64,000 nt of DNA, from the NCBI GenBank assembly GCA_903821875.1, contig CAIJMU010000056.1, forward strand, positions 1 through 64,000, in the 5' to 3' direction. Positions 24,917 through 34,297 of the stretch are shown here, in pieces. A model generated the notes under the pieces. That model was not told where the DNA came from, did no database searches, and was given only the letters and a program-made list of their open reading frames with translations. This DNA is from an uncultured Spirochaetota bacterium (GTDB taxonomy: Bacteria; Spirochaetota; Spirochaetia; Treponematales; Rectinemataceae). Both the position numbers and the translations under genes were made by a program. The first letter of the stretch is position 1, and every line of letters starts with the position of its first letter.

Positions 24917-26632
24917 CTAGACCTTGAATTTCCCGATCACCGACTCCACGGCATCGATCGAGTCCTGGGTCCGTTCTGAAAGGTCGGAGACACGGGCGGC
25001 ACCCTTGTTCACCTCGTCGGCGCCACCGGCCATCTCGTCGATGCTGCTGCCGATCAGTTCGGCCGATTCCGACAGACGACGCATCTCGGAGAGGACCTGC
25101 TCGTTGCCGGCAGTCATCTCGCGGGCCCCGGCCTTGACCTCGGAGGTGACCTGGTTCATGTCGCGGAGGGCCTCGAGGATCTGGCGGGAGCCCTCACCCT
25201 GCTCTTCCATGGCCCGCTCGATCTGCTTGACCAGCTCTTCGGTATCGGCAATCGAGGATGCGACGGTGTCAAAGGCGTTCGAGGATTCCTTGGAGGCCTT
25301 GACGACCTCGGTGATGGCGGCGCGCACGCGCTTGAGCTCGTTGCCGATGTTCTTCGACTGGGCAGCCGAGGTTTCGGCAAGGTTGCGGATCTCGTCGGCG
25401 ACGACCGAGAAGCCCTTGCCTGCATCGCCGGCGTGGGCTGCCTCGATGGCGGCATTCATGGCCAGGAGGTTGGTCTTGGAGGCAATGCCTGCAATTGTGG
25501 CATTCGCCTGGAGGAGGTGTTCCGACAGGCTCATGATCTCCTCGACCTTGAGGTTGACGGCGACCTGCTTGTCCTTGCCCGCCGTGGAAGCCCCGGCGAG
25601 GGACTCGAAGCGCCTCGCCATCTTCTCGATGGAAGAGGAGACGGAGGAGATGTTGCCGACCATCTCCTCGATGGAGGCCGAGGACTGGGTAATGCCAGCC
25701 GACTGGGTCTCGATGAGTCGGTCGAGGGACTCGATGTTGCGCGCCACCTCGGTGACCGCCCCGGAAACCTCGGCCACGATGCCTGCCTGGAGGCCTGTCT
25801 GCTTGCGGACGCCCTCGACGTTGGCGAGGATCTCGGAGGCAGCGCTCGCAGATTCGTGGGAAGCCCCCCCCAGCTCTGCGCCGATGCCTGCCAGGTTTGC
25901 CTGGGCGTCCTTGAGGCTCGCCATCATCTCGCGGAGTTTCCCGACAAAGCCATTGAAGCCCTCCACGAGCTTCCCGATCTCGTCCTGCCGTTTGGCGACG
26001 ATGTGACGCGTCAGGTCGGCGTCTCCCTGGGAGAGCAGCTCAAGTTCCTTGCCGAGGTCGTGAATGGGGAGGATGACTACCCTGCCGAGGATCATGACCA
26101 TGGCGAAACCGAGGACAAGGGCCATGAGGAGGGATTCGATTATGGTTGTTAGTAGGCCGGCGATCTGCTCGGCCTGGGCGCTTGAATAGTCGTAGTACAG
26201 GCGGACCTTGCCGAGGGTGACGCCATTGCGAGAGACAGGGCCTTCCTTCGAGAGTACCGTAGCCTTGTCGATGCCCGTATCGATGCCCAGGCCCCAGGCG
26301 GCAGGGTTGCCCTTCTCGTCACGGATCATGCCGACGATCCGATTGCCCTTCCCATCCACGACTTCGATGGCTTTCAGGGCCGGGATGGTGAACTCTGTAA
26401 GGAAGGTCTCCTGGAGCGCTGCCTGGTCGGACTTCTCCACGGAGCCGGCCAGCAAAGAGGAGAGTTGCTCGACCTGGAGCGAGATCGTCTTCTCGATCCC
26501 CCTGCGAAGGTCCGCAGAGCGGGTGATGTTCTGGAAGACCGCAACGATGGTGGCCACCGCCACGATTGTCGCAACCGACAGGATCGCGAACCTGGTGCCA
26601 AGCTTCATTGTGTTTTTGGCTGTTGTTGCCAC
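24917..26632 (-). CDS. mcp: Methyl-accepting chemotaxis protein
   Basis: A chemoreceptor of about 571 residues. A first membrane segment near residues 12-33 (FAILSVATIVAVATIVAVF), a periplasmic sensor of about 150 residues, and a second segment (LLTTIIESLLMALVLGFAMVMI) are followed by a HAMP domain and the signalling bundle. The conserved tip NLLAMNAAIEAAHAGDAGKG and FSVVADEIRNLAE are intact. No CheR-tethering pentapeptide is seen. The GTG at 26632 with AGGGGG upstream is preferred; the ATG at 26608 lacks a ribosome site. The open frame continues to 27229 but that extension is antisense to other genes. The ligand is unknown. Confidence 0.88.
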   Translation of the reverse strand: MATTAKNTMKLGTRFAILSVATIVAVATIVAVFQNITRSADLRRGIEKTISLQVEQLSSLLAGSVEKSDQAALQETFLTEFTIPALKAIEVVDGKGNRIVGMIRDEKGNPAAWGLGIDTGIDKATVLSKEGPVSRNGVTLGKVRLYYDYSSAQAEQIAGLLTTIIESLLMALVLGFAMVMILGRVVILPIHDLGKELELLSQGDADLTRHIVAKRQDEIGKLVEGFNGFVGKLREMMASLKDAQANLAGIGAELGGASHESASAASEILANVEGVRKQTGLQAGIVAEVSGAVTEVARNIESLDRLIETQSAGITQSSASIEEMVGNISSVSSSIEKMARRFESLAGASTAGKDKQVAVNLKVEEIMSLSEHLLQANATIAGIASKTNLLAMNAAIEAAHAGDAGKGFSVVADEIRNLAETSAAQSKNIGNELKRVRAAITEVVKASKESSNAFDTVASSIADTEELVKQIERAMEEQGEGSRQILEALRDMNQVTSEVKAGAREMTAGNEQVLSEMRRLSESAELIGSSIDEMAGGADEVNKGAARVSDLSERTQDSIDAVESVIGKFKV

Positions 26633-26740
26633 ATCGCCCCCTAAGATAGACCTGAAAACAAAGTATACTTTCAGAAGCCCGGCGCGCAACGGCGAATCGT
26701 CGCCCGGAGGCGGGGTATCGCAGCGAAGGAGTACAGCGAG

Positions 26741-26944
26741 GTGACCATCACCGTCAACTTCCAGAGTGAGACCCATGATGTTACAAGCATGAGCCTGACT
26801 GCGCTCATCGAGAGGAAGCACTGGTCCTTTCCCCTCATCATAGCCAGGATCAATGGGAAACTCATCGAACGCGGCGATTACGGATCCGCGATGCTCCACG
26901 ATGGGGACGATGTCGAACTCTACCACCTCGTCAGCGGAGGCTGA
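26741..26944 (+). CDS. thiS: ThiS/MoaD-like sulfur carrier protein
   Basis: A 67-residue ubiquitin-like protein ending in the diagnostic GG (DDVELYHLVSGG), the C-terminus that is thiocarboxylated to donate sulfur. The middle (SLTALIERKH) and end match ThiS (thiazole synthesis) better than MoaD. GTG start with GGAG about ten bases upstream. No thiF, thiG or other thiamine gene is nearby, so it may serve another sulfur-transfer pathway, for example tungstopterin synthesis for the AOR enzyme; that link is inference. Confidence 0.75.
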   Translation: MTITVNFQSETHDVTSMSLTALIERKHWSFPLIIARINGKLIERGDYGSAMLHDGDDVELYHLVSGG

Positions 26945-27005
26945 CAGACACGCGCAGGCCGTATTGCATCTCGCCAAAAGGGCAATCCTCTGGCATACTG
27001 CTGCC

Positions 27006-27440
27006 ATGACAGCAGATAGCTCAGAAGTCCAGTCAAACCTCGACGAACTCTCGACCGCGCTCGCGAGGACCAAGGACGTCGACCTTGTCAGGGAATTCCT
27101 CCAGAGCCTGCTTACACCCTCGGAGGTTGACGAGGTGGCGAAGCGCTGGGCCCTCGTCAAGGACCTGGCAGCGGGCATTCCGCAGCGGGAGATAGCATCG
27201 CGCCACGGCCTGTCGCTCTGCAAGATCACGCGGGGCTCCCGGGAGCTCCAGAAGGAAAACTCCGCCTTCAGGAGGCTCCTCGTCGTGGCGGGCTATCGCT
27301 TGCCGGATCGCATCGTGATGAAGCGGGGCCCGCGGGCAAAGGTCCTTCCCTGCTTTCCCGGCGGCGGGGGGGGCGGGTTCCCAGCCAGCCCCAGCCAGCC
27401 GCCTGTGATCAGGGAAATCCTGTCACTCGGCAGACACTGA
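27006..27440 (+). CDS. trpR: TrpR-family repressor
   Basis: A 144-residue protein with the TrpR helix-turn-helix: LTPSEVDEVAKRWALVKDLA then IPQREIASRHGLSLCKITRG and SREL, aligned with the tryptophan repressor core at about 40-95. The roughly 50-residue C-terminal tail is extra and contains a glycine run coded by a G8 tract (27366-27373) and a proline-rich stretch, not seen in standard TrpR. In E. coli TrpR binds tryptophan and represses trp genes; no trp gene is nearby. Its end overlaps the convergent cyclophilin gene by 18 bases. The small ORF24-type YerC/TrpR-like proteins are an alternative identity. Confidence 0.78.
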   Translation: MTADSSEVQSNLDELSTALARTKDVDLVREFLQSLLTPSEVDEVAKRWALVKDLAAGIPQREIASRHGLSLCKITRGSRELQKENSAFRRLLVVAGYRLPDRIVMKRGPRAKVLPCFPGGGGGGFPASPSQPPVIREILSLGRH

Positions 27441-27926
27441 AGCCCGGGTGAGCACGATGTCTTCCGTGGGAACATCGGCGTGGGGCGTTCGGCGGCCGGT
27501 CTTCACCTTGGCCATGGCATCCACAACCTCCATGCCCTCGACAACCTTCCCGAAAACGCAGTAACCGGGGCCCGAGGGGCCGCCCGCGTCGAGGGACCTG
27601 TTGTCGGCCAGGTTGATGAAGAACTGGCTCGTCGCGCTGTGCGGGTCGTTGGTCCGCGCCATGGAAAGGGAACCGCGGAGGTTTTTCGGGGCCTTGGCGG
27701 CCTCGTTGCGGATCGGATCCCTCGTTTCCTTCTCCTCCATGCCCGGAACCATGCCGCCTCCCTGGACGACAAAGCCGGGGATGACCCGGTGGAAGATGGT
27801 CCCGTCGTAAAATCCGGATTTCACATAGGCGACGAAGTTCTCCACCGTAGCCGGCGCCTCGTCCCCGAAGGTCTCGATCTCGATCGCGCCGAGGCTGGTC
27901 TCGAAACGAACACGTGCTGCTGCCAT
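27423..27926 (-). CDS. Peptidyl-prolyl cis-trans isomerase, cyclophilin type
   Basis: A 167-residue cytoplasmic cyclophilin: FETSLGAIEIETFGDEAPATVENF, FHRVIPGFVVQGG (with the catalytic arginine), SQFFINL and GYCVFGKVVEGMEVVDA are all present. It speeds proline isomerisation during folding. No signal peptide, so it is the PpiB (cytoplasmic) kind. It is divergent from the big lipoprotein gene and overlaps the end of the trpR gene convergently. Confidence 0.93.
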   Translation of the reverse strand: MAAARVRFETSLGAIEIETFGDEAPATVENFVAYVKSGFYDGTIFHRVIPGFVVQGGGMVPGMEEKETRDPIRNEAAKAPKNLRGSLSMARTNDPHSATSQFFINLADNRSLDAGGPSGPGYCVFGKVVEGMEVVDAMAKVKTGRRTPHADVPTEDIVLTRASVSAE

Positions 27927-28045
27927 ATCGACTCCTTTTCGCCCAGAGAATACGCATCGAGGCTCACATGGGCAATACGGCCCGCGCAGCGGGAATAAAA
28001 ACAGGCTATACTCGCAGCCAAGGGTTGCTACCCGGGGAGGTTTCC

Positions 28046-31000
28046 GTGACCACAGTTCGACTGGGCTTCACGACTGTCGCCGCAGCGGTCGCTTTCAGCA
28101 CGCTTTTCGCCCTCAGCTCCTGCAAGAGCGCCCCTCCGCCGAGGACGGATCCGACGGAACCCAGCAGCATCACCGCACTCGCCGGTGGCTTTTCGCCCTC
28201 GGGGACAGCCGACTCCATGACGATTGGCCTCAAGCTGGACTTTGGCAACCGGGATGCCGCGAAATCCTGGAGGGTCGCGATTGTCAACGGCCTAGTCACG
28301 GTCAAGGAGTTCTTCGGCCTCGCCCCCGACCTCCCCGAAAGCATAGCCTGGGACGGAAGGACCGCCGCAATGGCCATCTGGCCCGAGGGCGAATACTCGG
28401 CCTATTTCACCGTCGATTACGGGGATGCATTCAACCCCTCGCCCGTCTCGAAGACAAAGTTCGTCCTGATCTCGGGGCCGCCCCTGGTCAAGCTCGAAGC
28501 CAGCCCCAAGGCCTTCACTCCGGCAGTTTCCGGCATGGCGGAGCCAGTTGCCATCACGCTCAACGCCAGTTCGCATTATGCCTCCATCAAAAGCTGGGTC
28601 ATCGATGTCCTGGACTCACAGGGTGATGTCATCCGGAAATTCTCTGGCGAAGGTGCGGCCGCGAAGCTCAGCTGGGACGGGAGGACAGCCGGCAACTCCT
28701 GGGTCGAACCCTCCAAGCTCTACACGGCCTGGGCGAAGGCGACCGACCTCTACGGTAATGTCGGCGAGGCTTCCCTCGGAATCGTTGTCTACGAGCAGCC
28801 AGACGCGCCGGAAAAGAGCGCCATCAAAGCCCAGTCCTCAGGCTTTTCGCCGACGGGCGAGGCAGGGCGCAGGACCATGAACCTCGCCCTGTCCGTCGGC
28901 AACCGGTCCTCGCTGCGCGCCTGGACGGTAGAGGTCTCTACCGGCGCAGTCGTGCTCAAGCGTGTCGAGGGAAGCGGCTCGAATGTACCCGAGTCTGTCT
29001 CCTGGGACGGGAAATCGGATTCAGGCGCCATCTGGCCCGAGGGCGAGTACCAGGCCTCCCTTTCCATCGACTACGGTTCAGCCTTTAATCCGGCACGGGT
29101 GACAAGCCAGAAATTCAAGCTGATAAGCTCTTCTCCGACAGTCCGGATCGGAGCCACGCCGCAGGCCTTCACTCCCGAGGGAGAGGGAATGCGGGAGGGC
29201 ATGACGCTCGCCCTCGACGCCAAGGCGCCCCTGGCCTCCATCGCAAGCTGGACGGTTACCGTGCAGGACCAGGGGGGTCGCAGGGTGCGGGCCTTCCTGG
29301 GAACGGGACCCTCGGGGCAGATCACTTGGGACGGCAAATCTGATGATGGGAGTTGGCTCGCTCCCGGGCTTTCCTGCCTCGCCCGTGTCGTCGCGGTCGA
29401 TGAATACGGCAACCGAGGCGAAACGTCCCTGCCGATCGAGGTCCGCGACCGGGGCACGGCCCCCGAGGCAAGCCTCGTCGACACTGACACGAGGGGCCTG
29501 TCCCCGGCCATCGTAAAGAACGGAGGCGCGGCAGTCTTCACCCTCAAGGTGGGCAGCAAGGATCGGGCGCGATCCTGGAAGGTTGAAATAGCCGGAGGTT
29601 CGCCGCGGGCCTCGCGGGTCTTCTCGGGTACGGTGGCAACCCTTCCCTCGGAGCTCGCCTGGGACGGCCGCGACGAGTCTGGGGCCATCATGCCCGAGGG
29701 CAGCTACGCAGCCACCCTCACCGTGGACTACGGCCGGACATTCAAGCCTGCGACCACGCGGAGCAAGGACATCGTCCTTGCCGTGACCCCGCCCACTGCG
29801 CGCATTTCCGCGAGCCCCGAGCGCTTTGTGCCCTCGGAGGCGGGCGTCACCGCCCCACTCTCCCTTGTCATGGATGCGCGCCCGGGCTCGGCAAAGATCC
29901 TGGCCTGGACAGTGGACATCCTGGACGCCCAGGGCCGTGTGGCGCGGAGCTTCACGCGGAGCTGGCCGGCCAACCAGGCAGTCTGGGACGGCACCCTCGA
30001 TTCAGGGGCCTTTGTGGAGCCCGCCACCGAATACGGAATCCGCGCCGTGATCGCCGACGAGTACGGAAACTCCACCACGACTACGACAAAGGTTCTGGTG
30101 AGCGAGGTGCCCGCTGCCACGGAGCCCAGCCTCGTGGAACCCCGCTCAGGCGGTTTCTCACCGGTGGCCGAAACCAAGCCCGCGAGCATCGACTTCTTCC
30201 TCGTGGCGGGGAACGCCGAGCTGATGAAATCCTGGAAGCTCGTGGTCTCCCACGCTGAGCGCGGAGCCCAGTGGAGCCAGCACGGCGACGCAGCCTCCTT
30301 CAACCGGAGCATCAGCTGGAACGGCCACACGGAGGCCGGGGCCATTGTGCCCGACGGCTCCTATTTCGCGACCCTCTCGATCGACTACGGCAAGAGCTTC
30401 AAGCCGGCGACCGCCAAGAGCGGCGCCTTCTCGGTGCAGGCAGCCCCTCCCGAAGCCTCGGTAAGCCTCTCGCCCCAGAGTCTGACCCCGCAGGCAGGCA
30501 CCTTCGAACGGCCCGTGACGATAGGACTCAAGGCCAGTTCACGCTTCGGGATCATCGAGAACCGGAGTGTCGCCATCCTGGACGCGAACGGCAACACTGT
30601 CCGCTTTTTCCGGGACTTCCCGGGTCAGTCCATTTCCTGGGACGGGATGACTGCTTCGGGCCAGCCAGCTGAACCCTCGAGCAGCTATACCGTCCTCTTC
30701 GACGTGGTCGACAGCTTTGGGAACCCAGGCAGCGCCCGTGCCTCCCTGCCCGTTGCGGACCTTCCCCCGGTGCCGGGTGCCAACTCCATCCAGCCGACCA
30801 CAGCAGGCTTCTCACCCAACGGGGACGGCGTGGCCGATACGCTGGACCTTGCGCTCACCGTTGCCAACCGAAGCGCGGTCAGCGCATGGAAGGCGACAGT
30901 TACCGACCAGGACAATGTAATACTAAGGTCTTTCTCCGGTACCGGGTCAAACCTTGCCCCCACGGTCACCTGGCTCGGACGATCCGATTCAGGCCTCACT

Positions 31001-32485
31001 GTCCCCGAGGGCAGCTATCTGGCCACCCTCACCGTCGAGTACGGATCCACCTTCAAGACTGCGACGGCCACGAGCCGGCGTTTTGTCCTCAGCCTGACGC
31101 CGCCCGAGGGCAGCCTGGCCGCCGAACCGCGCGCCGTCGTGCCCGATGCCACCGGCCTCGTCGCGCCAGCCCAGATCAGACTCGACGCCAAATCAGGCCT
31201 CGCGAGGCTTGCCTCGTGGAAGATTGCGGTACTGGACAGCAGGGGCACTGGCTTTAGCGCCTGGGAGGGGGCCTGGCCCCCGAATCCAGTGACCTGGACC
31301 GGAGTGGCCGCCGATGGGCGGATCGCCGAACCCGGCGCCTCCTACCTGTTGACAGCCAGCGTCCGTGACGAGTTCGGAGTCTCGACGACGATACGCGACC
31401 ACATCGAGGTCGGAGCCCTCCCTGCCCCCACCGAAGCGAGCACGATAGCTGCCCAGGCAAAGGGCTTTTCCACGATGGCCAGGGGACAATTGAAATTCTC
31501 CCTAGCCTTCGGCAACGCCAACCTCATCCGCTCCTGGGGCATCGCCATCGAACGGGACGACAGGACCGTGCGCCTGGACTTCCCCGGCAAGGCAGGGCCC
31601 CTGCCTGAAAGCTTCAATTGGGATGGTCGTCTCCAGGACGGCACCCCCGCCCCTGACGGCTACTACTCAGCCGTCCTCAGCATCGACTACGGCCGCACCT
31701 ACTCGCGCGCCCGCGTCGACAGCGGGGCCTTCACCCTGGCCTCGGCCCGGCCGGAGATCGCAGTCGCCGTCGACCCGGCCCTCTTCTCGCCGGACGGCGA
31801 CGCCATCGCGGAAACCTGCACCATCACCGTTGACGCGAAATCCCGCTACGCAGCCATCAGCGACTGGAGCGTGGACATCTCCGACCCGGCTGGCAACGCC
31901 TTCAGGTCCTTCAAGGGACAGGGGCCGATCACGCCGATACTGTGGGACGGCCGCGGGGACAAGGGCGACACCGTCGAGTCCGCGGAGGACTACCCGGTGA
32001 CCGTAAGGGTCCGCGACGAGTTCGGGAACGCATCCGAAGCCCGCGCCACCTCGCGCATCGACATCCTCCTCGTACGGGTCGGCGAGGGCTACCGGATCCG
32101 CGTATCAAGCATCGTTTTCAAGGCCTACACCGCCGACTGGACCGATGTGCCACCCGACCGGGCTTCTCGCAACATCGCCACGCTCAACCTTTTGGCCGAC
32201 AAGCTGAAGAAGTTCCCCGGCTACCAGATCCGCATGCAGGGCCATGCGGTCATGATCAATTGGGATGACCCGGCAAAGGGGAAGCTGGAGCAGGAGAAGG
32301 AACTAGTACCCCTGTCCCGCGCCCGGGCCGGATCCATACGCCAGGCCCTCGTCGAGCGGGGCATCGAGGCAGCCAGGATGACGGCCGACGGCGTCGGTGC
32401 CCAGGACCCCATCGTCCCCGACAGCGACCTGGACAACCGCTGGAAGAACCGGCGCGTGGAATTCTTCCTGGAGAAACGGAAGTGA
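28046..32485 (+). CDS. Giant lipoprotein: six FlgD-Ig-like modules and an OmpA C-terminal domain
   Basis: A 1,479-residue exported protein. GTG start at 28046 with GGGGAGG five bases upstream; lipobox LSSC. After the signal it has six repeats of about 215 residues, each an A half ending (A/S)WDGR(T/D)...(P/W)(D/E)G(E/S)Y...T(V/I)DYG followed by a B half ending SWDG...EPS...YGN, resembling FlgD/Ig-like folds (modules begin with GGFSP-type turns). The last ~130 residues are OmpA-like (RMQGHA, SRARAGSIRQALVERGI, NRWKNRRVEFFL), which binds peptidoglycan. The result is an outer-membrane lipoprotein anchored to the cell wall with a long beta-rich stalk. It overlaps the ABC ATPase gene by four bases. 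Confidence 0.85.
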   Translation: MTTVRLGFTTVAAAVAFSTLFALSSCKSAPPPRTDPTEPSSITALAGGFSPSGTADSMTIGLKLDFGNRDAAKSWRVAIVNGLVTVKEFFGLAPDLPESIAWDGRTAAMAIWPEGEYSAYFTVDYGDAFNPSPVSKTKFVLISGPPLVKLEASPKAFTPAVSGMAEPVAITLNASSHYASIKSWVIDVLDSQGDVIRKFSGEGAAAKLSWDGRTAGNSWVEPSKLYTAWAKATDLYGNVGEASLGIVVYEQPDAPEKSAIKAQSSGFSPTGEAGRRTMNLALSVGNRSSLRAWTVEVSTGAVVLKRVEGSGSNVPESVSWDGKSDSGAIWPEGEYQASLSIDYGSAFNPARVTSQKFKLISSSPTVRIGATPQAFTPEGEGMREGMTLALDAKAPLASIASWTVTVQDQGGRRVRAFLGTGPSGQITWDGKSDDGSWLAPGLSCLARVVAVDEYGNRGETSLPIEVRDRGTAPEASLVDTDTRGLSPAIVKNGGAAVFTLKVGSKDRARSWKVEIAGGSPRASRVFSGTVATLPSELAWDGRDESGAIMPEGSYAATLTVDYGRTFKPATTRSKDIVLAVTPPTARISASPERFVPSEAGVTAPLSLVMDARPGSAKILAWTVDILDAQGRVARSFTRSWPANQAVWDGTLDSGAFVEPATEYGIRAVIADEYGNSTTTTTKVLVSEVPAATEPSLVEPRSGGFSPVAETKPASIDFFLVAGNAELMKSWKLVVSHAERGAQWSQHGDAASFNRSISWNGHTEAGAIVPDGSYFATLSIDYGKSFKPATAKSGAFSVQAAPPEASVSLSPQSLTPQAGTFERPVTIGLKASSRFGIIENRSVAILDANGNTVRFFRDFPGQSISWDGMTASGQPAEPSSSYTVLFDVVDSFGNPGSARASLPVADLPPVPGANSIQPTTAGFSPNGDGVADTLDLALTVANRSAVSAWKATVTDQDNVILRSFSGTGSNLAPTVTWLGRSDSGLTVPEGSYLATLTVEYGSTFKTATATSRRFVLSLTPPEGSLAAEPRAVVPDATGLVAPAQIRLDAKSGLARLASWKIAVLDSRGTGFSAWEGAWPPNPVTWTGVAADGRIAEPGASYLLTASVRDEFGVSTTIRDHIEVGALPAPTEASTIAAQAKGFSTMARGQLKFSLAFGNANLIRSWGIAIERDDRTVRLDFPGKAGPLPESFNWDGRLQDGTPAPDGYYSAVLSIDYGRTYSRARVDSGAFTLASARPEIAVAVDPALFSPDGDAIAETCTITVDAKSRYAAISDWSVDISDPAGNAFRSFKGQGPITPILWDGRGDKGDTVESAEDYPVTVRVRDEFGNASEARATSRIDILLVRVGEGYRIRVSSIVFKAYTADWTDVPPDRASRNIATLNLLADKLKKFPGYQIRMQGHAVMINWDDPAKGKLEQEKELVPLSRARAGSIRQALVERGIEAARMTADGVGAQDPIVPDSDLDNRWKNRRVEFFLEKRK

Positions 32486-33423
32486 GCGAAACTGAAGACA
32501 GTACTATCATGATTCGCGCCGGGGGCCTCACGAAGGCCTTCGGAGCCCTCGTCGCCGTCGACGGCGTGGACTTCGAGGTAAGGAAGGGCGAGGCCTTCGG
32601 CCTCCTCGGCCCCAACGGCGCGGGCAAGTCGACGATCATGCGCATGATAGCGAGCGTCTCCAGGCGCAGCGGGGGCACGCTTTCCATCCTGGGCATGGAC
32701 CCCGACGAACGCGGCCCCGACATACGCGGGCACCTCGGAGTCGTGCCCCAGCAGGACAACCTCGACACCGAACTCAGGGTACGCGACAACCTCATCGTCT
32801 ACGGACGCTACTTCGGACTGCCCATGAAGTTCCTGCGCCCCAAGGCCGAGGAGCTCCTTGAGTTCGCGCAGCTGACCGAAAAGGCAGCGGTCAAGGTGGA
32901 CAGCCTCTCCGGCGGCATGAAGCGGCGCCTTACCATCGCGCGCGCCTTGGTCAACGAACCCGACATACTGCTGCTCGACGAGCCCACCACCGGGCTCGAC
33001 CCCCAGGCCCGGCACATCCTCTGGGACCGCCTGTTCCGCCTCAAGGAGGCGGGAGTCACACTCGTCATAACTACACATTACATGGACGAGGCCGAGCAGC
33101 TCTGCGACCGCCTGGTCGTCATGGACAAGGGCAGGATCATGGCAGCTGGAACACCGGCAGCCCTCATCCAGCAGTACTCCAGCCGCGAAGTGGTGGAACT
33201 CCGCTTTGGCTCAGAAAGGAATGCCGAGGTCGCCCTGCAGCTGGCGGGCACAGGCGAACGCATCGAAACCCTGCCCGACCGCATCCTGATCTACACCCAG
33301 ACCGGCGAGGAGGACCTCGCACGCATTGTCGATGGCGGACTCCGCCCCCTGACCTCCCTGGTTCGCCGCTCGAGCCTCGAGGACGTCTTCCTCCGCCTCA
33401 CGGGACGGAGCCTCGTAGAATGA
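32482..33423 (+). CDS. ABC-2 transporter ATPase (NodI/DrrA-type)
   Basis: A 313-residue ATPase with Walker A GPNGAGKST, signature LSGGMKRRL, Walker B LLLDEPTTGLD and the H-loop TTHYMDEAEQL. The C-terminal ~90 residues are the NodI/DrrA tail. These energise export of drugs, polysaccharides or lipo-oligosaccharides. It starts with GTG inside the stop of the giant lipoprotein gene and is followed by two ABC-2 permeases, so the cell wall lipoprotein and the exporter are one transcription unit. Confidence 0.9.
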   Translation: MSETEDSTIMIRAGGLTKAFGALVAVDGVDFEVRKGEAFGLLGPNGAGKSTIMRMIASVSRRSGGTLSILGMDPDERGPDIRGHLGVVPQQDNLDTELRVRDNLIVYGRYFGLPMKFLRPKAEELLEFAQLTEKAAVKVDSLSGGMKRRLTIARALVNEPDILLLDEPTTGLDPQARHILWDRLFRLKEAGVTLVITTHYMDEAEQLCDRLVVMDKGRIMAAGTPAALIQQYSSREVVELRFGSERNAEVALQLAGTGERIETLPDRILIYTQTGEEDLARIVDGGLRPLTSLVRRSSLEDVFLRLTGRSLVE

Positions 33424-33445
33424 GCAGCGGAATGAGCAGGGCTGG

Positions 33446-34297
33446 ATGAGCGTCGAAGTCAGGGCCCACGCGGGAGCCCGCGCCTATTTCGGCGAACGCC
33501 GCAGCGCCCGGAGCATCGCCTTCGGGGCCTGGTACGTCTGCGAGCACCGCCTCCGCACGATGCGGGCCTACCTCATGACCATCGTGATGGGCAGCGTCTT
33601 CAATCCCATGTTCTACCTCTTCTCGCTGGGACTCGGCATCGGCTCCTATATCGACGCCAGCAGCGGAGGCCTCGGGCAGGGCGCCATCAGTTACCTCACC
33701 TTCGTGGGGCCCGCCCTCCTGGCAAGCGCCGCCCTGAATGTCGGCTTCGAAGAATGCGCCTTCCCCGTCCTGGGCGGCTTCAAGTGGACGCGGGAGTTCT
33801 GGGCCATGAACGCTGCCCCCATCAGTGCGCGGCAGGTTGCCAGCGGCGTCCTCATGGCGGCGGGTTTCCGCGTCGTGTTCACGGTGGCCGTCTTCTTCGG
33901 CTTCCTCTCACTCTTCCACGCCCTCCCCTCCCCCTCGGCCTGGATGGCCATGCCGGCTGCCATGCTCTCGGGCCTGGCCTTCGGTTCGGTGATCATGGCC
34001 ATCGCCTCGCGCCTCGAAGAGGACGACGGCTGGTTCGCCATGATCAACCGACTCGTCATAGCTCCCATGTTCCTGTTTTCGGGCACCTTCTTCCCCCTCG
34101 AGCGCCTCCCCCTGGGCCTCCAGTGGATCGGCTGGATCTCGCCGCTGTGGCACGCGACGCAGCTCGGGAGGGTCGCCGCCTACGGGATGGTGGAGCCTGC
34201 CTGGCTCACGGCCTGCCATATCGGCTATCTCGTCATAATGCTGATAATCGGACTCGCTCTCTCCTTCCGGACCTTCGCGCGGAGGTTGTCGAAATGA
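33446..34297 (+). CDS. ABC-2 type transporter permease (NodJ-like)
   Basis: A 283-residue membrane protein with about six hydrophobic segments and the ABC-2 signature FLFSGTFFPLERLPLGLQWI. An N-terminal cytosolic stretch (YFGERRSARSIAFGAWYVCE) precedes the first segment. It is one of two permease halves for the ATPase just upstream and overlaps the next one by four bases (ATGA). The substrate is unknown; NodIJ-like transporters export lipid-linked or hydrophobic molecules. Confidence 0.87.
   Translation: MSVEVRAHAGARAYFGERRSARSIAFGAWYVCEHRLRTMRAYLMTIVMGSVFNPMFYLFSLGLGIGSYIDASSGGLGQGAISYLTFVGPALLASAALNVGFEECAFPVLGGFKWTREFWAMNAAPISARQVASGVLMAAGFRVVFTVAVFFGFLSLFHALPSPSAWMAMPAAMLSGLAFGSVIMAIASRLEEDDGWFAMINRLVIAPMFLFSGTFFPLERLPLGLQWIGWISPLWHATQLGRVAAYGMVEPAWLTACHIGYLVIMLIIGLALSFRTFARRLSK

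Noticed and set aside
26633-27229. N-terminal extension of the chemoreceptor frame
   Set aside because: It overlaps the ThiS-like and TrpR genes on the other strand, and the MCP N-terminal membrane segment starts after 26632.
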